Source: PNMQ01 sp964478775
GTDB taxonomy: Bacteria > Pseudomonadota > Alphaproteobacteria > Paracaedibacterales > CAIOTO01
Assembly (NCBI GenBank): GCA_964478775.1
Contig: CAYZJC010000004.1
Coordinates: 1-64,000 of the forward strand
Length of the DNA stretch: 64,000 nucleotides
Reading direction: 5' to 3'
Numbering within the stretch: position 1 is the first letter of the stretch; the number at the start of each line of letters is the position of its first letter. Both the position numbers and the translations under genes were made by a program. The notes beneath the pieces are model-generated. The model ran no database searches, had not been told where the DNA came from, and worked only from the letters and a program-made list of their open reading frames with translations. Below are positions 27,243 through 34,850 of the stretch, piece by piece.

Positions 27243-28505
27243 CTAGTAGGCTGTGCGTTTTGAAAAAGTGATCCAGCTACCTAAAGCAAGGCATGCGACT
27301 CCAGTTGCTACGATTCCCCAAACAAAAGCGCCCTTAACACCGTGACCTATGTGAGTTGAGTATTCACAAAAGTTGCCAGCCATAAAGTTACCTATGAGTG
27401 TCGCAATACCAGCTACAAAATAATAGACCGCAAAACCACTACCCTTTAAATGCGCTGGCGTAGATTGCGCAATGAGTGCACCAAGTAGGCCTTGTGTCAT
27501 GCCCATATGCAAACCTGCTAACGCAATCGCAAATACAATTGATGAAACATTATCACTTAAAGAAACAATACAATTGGCTAGTAATAAAATAGTAATACCA
27601 AAAAACAACAGTGTTCGCTTATCCATTTTATCTGCTAGCTTTCCAACGGGAAAGGAAGCTGCTGCTTCGACTAGGTTATAGATCATCATGAAAAATGGCA
27701 TGATTGTGATGGCAAAACCCAATTCACGGCCACGGTAATGCAAGAATGATTCACTAAAGCGGGCCAACATTAATAAAAACGAAACGAGTATAAGCAGCCA
27801 AAATGTGTGGGGTAATTTTGTAATGTCTTGCAGAAGGGTTGCAAAAGTTGTTTTGTGCGTATTGAAGCTATCAGCTTTTTTAGGTTCTTTTACAAACAAG
27901 AGTAATATAACAAGGGCCAAAAGGGCAGGAATTAAAGAAAACCAAAATACACTTCTGTAATGATTATGTGTAGCGCCCATAATATACCACGAACAAATGG
28001 CTCCGTTTGCAAATCCCAATGCGTAAAAAGCATATCTTGCCCCAAAGCTAGTGCCATGTTTTGTGCTTGAAGACAGATCGGCGACCAGGGCGTCTGTTGG
28101 CGCAGCCCGAATTCCTTTTGCAAGGCGGTCTAACGACTTTGCAATAAATATGCTCATTAGGCCTGTAGAAAGGGCAAAAATAGGTTTAATAAGTATGGAA
28201 AACACAGCCCCCACTAAAATGATAGCTTTCCTTCTTTTAAGCTTATCGCTTAGCAAGCCTGATATAATTTTAGTTAAAAAAGCGATACCCACCGCAACAC
28301 CTTCAATATAACCAATTTGCTTATAATTTAGGCCTAATTCATCCTTCATAAAAAAAGGCAAAATTGAAAACACCATCACACTGGCTGTCCCGCTGAAAAA
28401 GCTTACCCACGCAATTGCCCAAAGGCTTTGATTATGGGCCGGATCCATGGTTAAGATTAAGTGCTGTTTAAGCCAATAAGATTTATCTATTTTTGTATCA
28501 TTCAT
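27243..28505 (-). CDS. Major facilitator superfamily transporter
   Basis: A 420-residue, about 12-helix inner-membrane transporter. The MFS loop 2-3 motif is GLLSDKLKRRKAI, an RLAKGIRAAPTDALVAD segment lies in helix 4-5, and a second-half loop reads FPVGKLADKMDKRTLLF. The N-terminal tail is about 30 residues long. The substrate cannot be read from sequence; related proteins are annotated as drug or sugar-phosphate type carriers. It stands alone between exported unknown proteins. Confidence 0.9.
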   Translation of the reverse strand: MNDTKIDKSYWLKQHLILTMDPAHNQSLWAIAWVSFFSGTASVMVFSILPFFMKDELGLNYKQIGYIEGVAVGIAFLTKIISGLLSDKLKRRKAIILVGAVFSILIKPIFALSTGLMSIFIAKSLDRLAKGIRAAPTDALVADLSSSTKHGTSFGARYAFYALGFANGAICSWYIMGATHNHYRSVFWFSLIPALLALVILLLFVKEPKKADSFNTHKTTFATLLQDITKLPHTFWLLILVSFLLMLARFSESFLHYRGRELGFAITIMPFFMMIYNLVEAAASFPVGKLADKMDKRTLLFFGITILLLANCIVSLSDNVSSIVFAIALAGLHMGMTQGLLGALIAQSTPAHLKGSGFAVYYFVAGIATLIGNFMAGNFCEYSTHIGHGVKGAFVWGIVATGVACLALGSWITFSKRTAY

Positions 28506-28631
28506 TTTAGTTTAATCATATAGAAAGCATTAGCGTGATGCATGAACAAAGGGTACACCTAATTGTGTGTGTATACAACTGTTCTGCAAAAAAGGAAAGG
28601 CTAGAAGAGGAAATTTGACGCAAGGATGCTA

Positions 28632-28662
28632 TCAAAAAAGAGCCGTTTTAAAACAGCTCTTT
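28632..28662 (-). terminator. Intrinsic terminator of the 28693-29988 gene
   Basis: AAAGAGC (28638-28644) pairs with GCTCTTT (28656-28662), extended by GTTTT/AAAAC across one C-A mismatch. On the minus strand it is followed by six T (plus A-run at 28634-28639). Confidence 0.8.
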
Positions 28663-28692
28663 AAACTTGTGGTTTATGGGAAAAAAAGAAGT

Positions 28693-29988
28693 TTAGCTTT
28701 TTGTTTCAACTTCATCAGTCTCAATATCTGTTTTTAAAGAATCATGTGCTTGGTCCATCGTGATTTGGTGTGTACGTACTTTTACAAACTTTGCAGCGAA
28801 TGCATCATTGAGTGTATCACTCGCACACAATAGATATTTCATTGTTTGATAGTAGCGCGCATAATATTGGCTGGCACTCGGTGCGTTTGGCATAACGGGG
28901 GCATTTAAAACAATATCTGTGAAACGGGGCATAGCGTCACTGCCTGTAATGGCACATCGGGTTCTGCCAGCTTGCGTTGAAACGGCACTTAAGGTTAACC
29001 ATCTTGCTGCTGAAACGGCTGTAGCCGCAAACCCTGATCTTTCGTATGGGTATAAGGCATGCAGCAAAGATTCTATATTTGAAATAGACTCTTGCAAGAA
29101 GACAACGTCTTCATTCCATTTTGTAATTGTTGCCTTTATTTCTGCTTTAGTACGCGAATCAAGCGCCGACTGCATTGGGTTTTGTGCAACGTAAGTTCTG
29201 CATTGGTTAATGGCTTCACGTGCAGCCATGATATACTCAATAGCTGCCGCCGAATGACAAATCATTTCACGAAAACGAATTCTCAAATTTAAACTTTGGT
29301 TTTCAGCTGTTTGTTTAAGCGCTGTCAATGAAGCGCACATTGCTTCATCTTCTTGGCCTGCCAACGCTTTTGTCAGTGTTGAAACCTGCTCTTCTTGCGC
29401 AATAACCATAGAATTGAAATTAGAATAAAGTTGTTGCAATCTTTGAATTCTTAAGCTGGTGCCCTCTTCAGAATTTTCTGTGAGTGACAAAAAGTTATCC
29501 ATTAATGTGGCGCAAGCATCATTTAAAAAAGGGTTGGTATTGCTGCCATAAGGTCTAATTTCTACAGTGACATGCCCCTCGACTTTACCATCAGTGTTGG
29601 TCAAAAAGCTTTCATAACGTGTTTGTTTATGTCTGATTTTGGGCTGTCTTTCGGCCTTTGCCAATGCTTCAGCCGCTCTTTTAGGAAATAAGCTGTGTAC
29701 AGCAACCACAACTTTATATTTTGTTGTGTTTAAATCATCTTCATCAGAAAAGGTGGCTGATTTACTGTCAATTGAATGTTCTGAAAAATAACGTTCAGCG
29801 TCTTGCAAAAAAGGCAATTGATAAGCAGTTGTCCACGAAGTAGCTGCCTTTTTAAGTGGTGATGGTGTTGCAAGATTACCTATTTCTTGTGAAGATGACA
29901 TACCATAGGCAACACCACCATCAATCATTGGGAAACCAACAAGGGTGATTCCTGCTAACAAACACACTTTTTGAAAATTTAATTTCAT
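28693..29988 (-). CDS. Exported unknown protein (431 aa)
   Basis: I chose ATG 29988, which follows AAGGA with six bases spacing, rather than the GTG two codons upstream. The signal peptide is MKLNFQKVCLLAGITLVGFPMIDGGVAYG. The mature protein is helical, with coiled-coil-like central parts (residues about 190-310: QRLQQLYSNFNSMVIAQ, LRIRFREMI) and four or more cysteines. No domain is recognised. Divergent from tssB with a shared 336-bp control region, so coregulation with the type VI genes is conceivable. Confidence 0.65.
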   Translation of the reverse strand: MKLNFQKVCLLAGITLVGFPMIDGGVAYGMSSSQEIGNLATPSPLKKAATSWTTAYQLPFLQDAERYFSEHSIDSKSATFSDEDDLNTTKYKVVVAVHSLFPKRAAEALAKAERQPKIRHKQTRYESFLTNTDGKVEGHVTVEIRPYGSNTNPFLNDACATLMDNFLSLTENSEEGTSLRIQRLQQLYSNFNSMVIAQEEQVSTLTKALAGQEDEAMCASLTALKQTAENQSLNLRIRFREMICHSAAAIEYIMAAREAINQCRTYVAQNPMQSALDSRTKAEIKATITKWNEDVVFLQESISNIESLLHALYPYERSGFAATAVSAARWLTLSAVSTQAGRTRCAITGSDAMPRFTDIVLNAPVMPNAPSASQYYARYYQTMKYLLCASDTLNDAFAAKFVKVRTHQITMDQAHDSLKTDIETDEVETKS

Positions 29989-30324
29989 AAACACATCCTT
30001 CTTTTGAAAAATTACTATACAGTCATTAAAAATTAATGCTTTTTTTACTAAAAGTCAAACAATGAAATGTGATATCTTTCATAGCTTTCATTCCTTCAGC
30101 GTAAACCACAATGTTTAAGATGAGGTGAAAAAACGCACAAAGATTTGGTTCGATTGTATAAAGATTCTCTACCTTCTAAGGTGTTTTCATATAAAATTGA
30201 GATTAATTTTATTAACTTTTTGTTAACATAATTCGTGTTCAATAGTGATAAGGGTACCACCATGCAGCTCACACTGTGATTGGCATTGAAGGTGATCACA
30301 GATAAGACGACAGGAACGAAAACT
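29989..30324. other. Divergent control region between an exported unknown and tssB
   Basis: AT-rich, with TTAAC-ttttt-GTTAA near 30215-30230 and a 7-bp inverted repeat CTGTGAT...ATCACAG at about 30275-30302. It precedes the tssB ribosome site (CAGGAACG). No gene with a start signal was found on either strand. Confidence 0.45.
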
Positions 30325-30978
30325 ATGGCCGATAATTCTCAGCATAAAATTGGGCAAACACGCCCACCACGTGTGCAAATTACCTATGATGTCATGGTTG
30401 GAAATGCAACAGAACACCGAGAGCTTCCCTTCGTTGTGGGGATTATGGCCGACCTTTCGGGCATGCGTGAAACTGAGCCACCTGCCGTAAAGGAACGTTC
30501 ATTTGTCGGCATTCACACCGATAATTTTAATGACATTATGGAACATATTCGCCCTAATTTATCCTTAGCTGTTGAAAATAGATTATTGTCTACCAAAGGA
30601 AAATTTAAGGCTGACTTAGTGTTCGAATCGATGGATGATTTCTTGCCCATGAACCTCATTAAGCAAATTCCAACCTTAACTTCACTTTGGGAATCGCGCG
30701 TCAATTTAAAAGACTTGCTTTCAAAGATGGATGGTAATGATGAATTAGAAGACATGTTTTTAGAAATTATGAACGACACCAAAAAACAAGACTTAATCAT
30801 GAAGGCGATTTTAGCGGAAGAGTCGGGCGAAGTGGTCAATGACAAACCGAGTGAAGATGAAAAGTTGGCCCAAGAAACATTAAAGGCTTTGCCTAATCTG
30901 GGAAGCGAAGCCTCTATTCCATCAGAAACGTTTGAGTCCCCTTATGAAGATTCATCCAGCCCAAGTGCCCCAAAGTAG
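30325..30978 (+). CDS. tssB: Type VI secretion contractile sheath small subunit TssB
   Basis: A 217-residue VipA/IglA-type protein that forms the type VI sheath with TssC. The N-terminal signature is unmistakable: RPPRVQITYDV followed by ELPFVVGIMADLSGM, then the RSFVGIHTDNFNDIM and DLVFESMDDF regions. The start at 30325 is favoured because CAGGA precedes it and because the family begins MAD; an in-frame ATG at 30280 would add 15 unrelated residues. The tail after residue 165 is an acidic, Ser/Pro-rich extension. tssC follows after 74 bp. Confidence 0.93.
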   Translation: MADNSQHKIGQTRPPRVQITYDVMVGNATEHRELPFVVGIMADLSGMRETEPPAVKERSFVGIHTDNFNDIMEHIRPNLSLAVENRLLSTKGKFKADLVFESMDDFLPMNLIKQIPTLTSLWESRVNLKDLLSKMDGNDELEDMFLEIMNDTKKQDLIMKAILAEESGEVVNDKPSEDEKLAQETLKALPNLGSEASIPSETFESPYEDSSSPSAPK

Positions 30979-31052
30979 TTAAGGAAAAATGCTGATGATA
31001 TTTCTGCTTGTTCACCCCCATTCACACAATCCACAAAGGCTTTGATTAAGTT

Positions 31053-32501
31053 ATGGCAACAAATAAAACTTCAATTCTTGATGAATTTATGACCACCGGA
31101 AAACTTGCGCGTGATGCAAGTCAGCGCCCTTTTGCCTTGGCCATGTTAAAGGAATTTATTAATCATTTGCGTCAACAGGGCAACATTACATCTAACAATG
31201 CAACGGCGTTTGTGGTGGCGCGCATTCGGCAAATTGATGAACTCATCTCAGCGCAAATTAATGAAATTATACACGACCCTAAGTTTCAAAAATTAGAAGG
31301 GTCTTGGAGAAGTCTTCACTACTTTGTCTCACGCACAAAAACAAATAAAAAACTACGGTTACGTTTACTCAATATTTCAAAGGCCGAGCTTTATCAAGAC
31401 CTCATCAAGTCACCTGAATTTGACCAAAGTGAATTGTTTAAAAAGGTGTATGAACGCGAATATGGGACATTTGGCGGTCAACCATATTCTTGCTTGGTAG
31501 GTGACTTTGAATTTTCAAGAAGTGCAAAAGATATCGCTTTGCTTGAAAAAATTTCAGAAGTTGCTGCGTGTGCGCATGCGCCCTTTATTTCTGGTGCCCA
31601 CCCGCAAATGTTTGACATTGACGGCTTTCATCAAATTGCAAGACCAAAAGACTTAAATAAAAGCTTTCAAAGCCTTGAATTGGCAAAGTGGAATAACTTT
31701 AGAAACAATGAAGACTCACGCTATATTGCTTTGGTCTTACCACGCGTTTTAATGCGCCTACCTTATAAGTCTGACGGCATTCAAGAAGACGGACTAGACT
31801 TTGAAGAAGAAGTCAATGGTGTCGGTATGGATAAGTTTTGCTGGGGAAATGCAGCTTATATATTGGCAGAACGCATCACCAATTCCTTTTACTGGTATGG
31901 GTGGACAGCTGCCATTCGTGGTGTGGAAGGTGGTGGGCTTGTGGAAGGACTTCCAGCATACACATACAAAACCCCTGAAGGTGACATGGTCTTAAAATGC
32001 CCAACGGAAGTTGCCATTACAGATAGGCGTGAAAAAGAACTCAGTGATCAAGGCTTTATTGGGCTTTGCCATGCAAAAGGCAGTGATTATGCCGTGTTTT
32101 TTGGCACGCAAACCGTGCAACGTGTTAAGCAGTATGAAGACGATGTTGCCAATGCAAATGCAGCTTTATCTGCGCGCTTACCTTATGTATTAGCCGCCTC
32201 AAGGTTCGCACATTACATTAAAGTCATTATGCGTGAAAAAATTGGTTCATTTGTCACACGCGAACAAATAGAACTATACTTAAATAATTGGTTATCAAAT
32301 TACATTTTATTAAATGATGACGCGCCTCAGTCTGCGAAAGCCACTTACCCCTTACGTGAAGGCAGGGTAGATGTTTTTTCTGTGCCTGGTGTGCCAGGGT
32401 CATATAAAGCCGTTGTTTATTTAAGACCTCATTTTCAAATGGAAGAATTGACAGCATCCATTAGGCTTGTAGCTGAACTTCCAGCTGCACACACCGAATA
32501 A
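31053..32501 (+). CDS. tssC: Type VI secretion contractile sheath large subunit TssC
   Basis: A 482-residue VipB/IglB-type sheath protein. Hallmarks are the helical N-terminus, GSWRSLHYFVSRT, EYGTFGGQPYSCLVGDFEFSRSAKDIALL, HAPFISGAHP, LPRVLMRLPY, and WGNAAYILAERITNSFYWYGW. The C-terminus ends FQMEELTASIRLVAELP, the strand that interdigitates with TssB and neighbours. Length is normal (about 490). It lies between tssB and the hcp-like gene, the usual order. Confidence 0.95.
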   Translation: MATNKTSILDEFMTTGKLARDASQRPFALAMLKEFINHLRQQGNITSNNATAFVVARIRQIDELISAQINEIIHDPKFQKLEGSWRSLHYFVSRTKTNKKLRLRLLNISKAELYQDLIKSPEFDQSELFKKVYEREYGTFGGQPYSCLVGDFEFSRSAKDIALLEKISEVAACAHAPFISGAHPQMFDIDGFHQIARPKDLNKSFQSLELAKWNNFRNNEDSRYIALVLPRVLMRLPYKSDGIQEDGLDFEEEVNGVGMDKFCWGNAAYILAERITNSFYWYGWTAAIRGVEGGGLVEGLPAYTYKTPEGDMVLKCPTEVAITDRREKELSDQGFIGLCHAKGSDYAVFFGTQTVQRVKQYEDDVANANAALSARLPYVLAASRFAHYIKVIMREKIGSFVTREQIELYLNNWLSNYILLNDDAPQSAKATYPLREGRVDVFSVPGVPGSYKAVVYLRPHFQMEELTASIRLVAELPAAHTE

Positions 32502-32537
32502 CCCATGATGCAATTTATGATAAAGGAATAACATAAT

Positions 32538-33098
32538 ATGGCAACTAATTTTCAAATCGTCAATTTGCCGGGTAAACGTGAGTTTCGCATTGCAACGACA
32601 GACACAACAAATGAAGAACACAGTGGTATCAAATCACCTGAATGGATGGTCAAGATTGATGAACTCATGCAGTCATCAGTTGAAGGTTTTCGCAACTATG
32701 TTGAACTCTTTGGCTGGTATGGTGAATCTTCACGTTATACAAACCCCGATATCAGCGGTCCCTTGTTTACATCTTCCACGCTGCGTCACTCTGACCTTAT
32801 CCTCATTATTCCTTATGGTGGATATTGCGCACAGCTTGAAAGCCATATGAACCTTGGAACAGGCATTGGCAACTTAACAATTGTGCGCTTGGGTAATGTG
32901 GGGCAAATGAAAGTGACTTTGCAACAAATTGAATTTAAGACTTGTAAAATACAAAGCTGCCAACAACAATTAGATAGAATGATTCTGCATGTCATGATTG
33001 GTGCTAAAACGAATACCGTATTTGTATATGGCCAAGACGGACAAAGCCAAGGGCAAATGGTAAGTCAGGTTGACTATATTAATAACACGGCGCAGTAA
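32538..33098 (+). CDS. Hcp/TssD-like type VI tube protein (divergent)
   Basis: A 186-residue cytosolic/secreted protein in the position where hcp (or iglC of Francisella) follows tssBC, with AAGGA before the ATG. No signal peptide. The C-terminal half (VTLQQIEFKTCKIQSCQQQLDRMILHVMIGAKTNTVFVYGQDGQSQGQ) has the alternating strands and terminal pattern of Hcp-type tube proteins. The N-terminal half is not clearly Hcp (SPEWMVKIDELMQSSVEGFRNYVELFGWYGESSRYTNPDISGP). The call rests mainly on gene order and fold impression. Confidence 0.6.
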   Translation: MATNFQIVNLPGKREFRIATTDTTNEEHSGIKSPEWMVKIDELMQSSVEGFRNYVELFGWYGESSRYTNPDISGPLFTSSTLRHSDLILIIPYGGYCAQLESHMNLGTGIGNLTIVRLGNVGQMKVTLQQIEFKTCKIQSCQQQLDRMILHVMIGAKTNTVFVYGQDGQSQGQMVSQVDYINNTAQ

Positions 33099-33132
33099 AA
33101 TATAACTTGCCGCTAATAATCTGGTTACAGAA

Positions 33133-33171
33133 ATAGGAGCAAAGTCTACGTTTTGCTACACCAGTTCCTAT
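33133..33171. other. Nested hairpin in convergent intergenic region
   Basis: Outer arms ATAGGA/TCCTAT (33133-33138, 33166-33171) enclose inner arms AGCAAA/TTTGCT (33138-33143, 33152-33157). It lies between the hcp-like and rnhB stops. No T-run follows, so a terminator role is uncertain. Confidence 0.4.
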
Positions 33172-33202
33172 ATGACGCTTGAGCCAAAGTATAAAGGACC
33201 AG

Positions 33203-33832
33203 CTATACAACTAAATGGGAGTTTAAAATAAGTTTAATGGGGGCATAGCTTTTTCTATGCAAAGGGCAAAGGCCATGAGTTTTTAAAGCTTTTTGGTGTT
33301 GTGCTGTGCCATACCCTTTGTTGGTGTTCCAGCCATAGTGGGGAAATTCTTCATGGGCTTGGTCCATTAATCTATCACGCGTTACTTTTGCTAAGATTGA
33401 AGCTGCCGCAATAGATAATGACTGAGCATCCCCTTTCTTAATTAGGTGTTCAGGAATATTAAATTTTGGTGACCTAATGCCATCAATCAATGCAGATTGT
33501 GGCTTCTTATCCAAACTCGCCAGTGTACGTTGATAGCACAAAGGCAAAGCATGCGTTAGGGTTAAGCTATCTAATTCTTGATTATCCATCACATGAAGTG
33601 CGTAAATAATTTGCGAATGTTTTGTAATATGCTCAAACAAAACTTCTCGTTTTTGAGGGGTGAGCTTTTTGCTGTCATTTAATTCATTTAAAAAAGGATA
33701 TTCACCCCCGTCATAGGACAAAAAGATGACACCCGCAGTCACTACTGGCCCTGCCCAAGGCCCCAAGCCGGCTTCATCAAAGCCAGCCACCAATCCTGGT
33801 GGCATTGCCTTTTCAAAATCAAAATGCAGCAT
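33203..33832 (-). CDS. rnhB: Ribonuclease HII
   Basis: A 209-residue RNase HII that cuts RNA from RNA-DNA hybrids and misincorporated ribonucleotides. The catalytic Asp-Glu pair is present in GFDEAGLGPWAGPVVTAGV, and other acidic residues are in DSKKL, LIDG and the SLSIAAASILAKVTRDRLMDQAHEEFPHYGW..NKGYGT block. The usual G-R-G triplet after DEA is G-L-G here, so the arginine that grips the ribonucleotide junction is missing. A gene for the BON lipoprotein ends 21 bp upstream. Confidence 0.92.
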   Translation of the reverse strand: MLHFDFEKAMPPGLVAGFDEAGLGPWAGPVVTAGVIFLSYDGGEYPFLNELNDSKKLTPQKREVLFEHITKHSQIIYALHVMDNQELDSLTLTHALPLCYQRTLASLDKKPQSALIDGIRSPKFNIPEHLIKKGDAQSLSIAAASILAKVTRDRLMDQAHEEFPHYGWNTNKGYGTAQHQKALKTHGLCPLHRKSYAPIKLILNSHLVV

Positions 33833-33853
33833 ACCACACCCTGTTATTAATCG

Positions 33854-34579
33854 TTAAGCCTTATAAGGTGCAGGGTCAATTTCCCCACCTTCTGAGGTTG
33901 TGGAAGGTGCTGCATCAACACTTTTATCTGCACCATCAGTGCTCTCGCCACGTTCCGCATCAATTTCAATATAGTTCACAACTTTCTGCACCCCACCAAC
34001 CTTACTTGCAATTTTTACAACGTGGTCCGCTTCTGCTTGATGGCGCGCAATACCCATAATATACACAACGCTATCTACTGTCTTCACACTAAAATTGGCT
34101 GACCTAATATTGTCTTCAAACAATAGTTTTGCTTTCACTTGTGTTGTGATAAAACTATCTTTTGGTACAGACCCTAAAGCTTCAGACACAGAATTAGGGT
34201 TTTTCATTGCTGTTAGATTGTTATGCACAGCTTTGACACCTCGTACTTGCCAGCTTAATCGTTCCGCTTCAATGATCCATTCTTCTTTAGGAACAGCCCC
34301 TGTTAGTAGCACTTCGCCATTTTGCACATTAAGGCCAACATGTGCGTGTAAGTCTTTATCAAACCCATAAAGCTTAGCTTTAATTCTAATAGAAATTTCA
34401 CTGTCAGAAAATGTCGTGGTTACATTTTTCTCTCGTGTAGCCATAACACCAACCGCTGCCCCTCCACCAATTAACAGCGGCGCTGCGCAACCTGTCAACA
34501 AAAGCGCACAAGCCATCGTGCAGATAAAAACAGGTAATAAAGACAGATATTTAAATGTTTGAGTTTTATATGCTTGCAT
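33854..34579 (-). CDS. Lipoprotein with two BON domains (DolP/YraP-like)
   Basis: A 241-residue outer-membrane-type lipoprotein. The signal ends in lipobox LLTGC, followed by AAPLLIGGGAAVGVMATREKN as in DolP. Two BON domains follow (about residues 55-125 and 135-210: VGLNVQNGEVLLTGAVPKEEWI... and FSVKTVDSVVYIMGIARHQAEADHVVKIASKVGGVQKVVNYIE). A Ser/Thr/Asp-rich tail completes the protein. In E. coli the homologue supports outer-membrane integrity and BAM. The 6S RNA candidate lies just upstream on the same strand. Confidence 0.9.
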   Translation of the reverse strand: MQAYKTQTFKYLSLLPVFICTMACALLLTGCAAPLLIGGGAAVGVMATREKNVTTTFSDSEISIRIKAKLYGFDKDLHAHVGLNVQNGEVLLTGAVPKEEWIIEAERLSWQVRGVKAVHNNLTAMKNPNSVSEALGSVPKDSFITTQVKAKLLFEDNIRSANFSVKTVDSVVYIMGIARHQAEADHVVKIASKVGGVQKVVNYIEIDAERGESTDGADKSVDAAPSTTSEGGEIDPAPYKA

Positions 34580-34608
34580 TAGAAATGAGCCCTCGTTTTA
34601 TTGTTTTT

Positions 34609-34766
34609 AATTGTGCGCCGCAAAGGCCGGCTTATTTGTGATCCTCTCGTGGCCGATATGCCAGGTGGGCGCCGTTTAACATGACCACGGCCATGACAGG
34701 GACAGCTCCCGAGAGTGATAATTGGGCCAAGGGATGTAAACTCGTCGCACCCCACAGCGCACAATT
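34609..34766 (-). ncRNA. ssrS: 6S RNA (ssrS) candidate
   Basis: A 158-nt element closed by a perfect 10-bp stem (AATTGTGCGC and complement, at its two ends). On the minus strand it starts a few bases after a -10 TATACT (34774-34769) that is 17 bases from a TTGTAT (34797-34792). Inside, CCCTTGGCCCAATTATCAC resembles the E. coli 6S bubble strand CCCCTGAGCCGATATTTCA, and the 3' side GCCTTTGCGGCGCA resembles its GCCTGCGGCGGCA. Internal arms CTCTCG/CGAGAG and TGGCCG/CGGCCA form the long arm. The call comes from length, structure and this partial match, not a model search. Confidence 0.6.
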
Positions 34767-34768
34767 AC

Positions 34769-34797
34769 AGTATACCAAGCTTGCGCCTTAAATACAA
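34769..34797 (-). promoter_or_regulatory. Promoter of the 6S RNA candidate
   Basis: -10 TATACT at 34774-34769 (minus strand), spacer 17, weak -35 TTGTAT at 34797-34792. The predicted start falls at the first bases of the closing stem. Confidence 0.5.
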
Positions 34798-34850
34798 TCA
34801 GTCTCAAACGAACCCACTAAGTCTTTAGTACAACCAAATTCAATAGATGC

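Noticed and set aside
30275..30302. CRP-like site before tssB
   Set aside because: TGTGA and TCACA halves are present but 16 bases apart instead of 6, so it is not a CRP site.
34609..34766. Reading the structured RNA on the plus strand, or as SRP RNA or tmRNA
   Set aside because: The promoter fits better on the minus strand; there is no SRP GGAA-type apical motif and no tmRNA tag or tRNA-like end.
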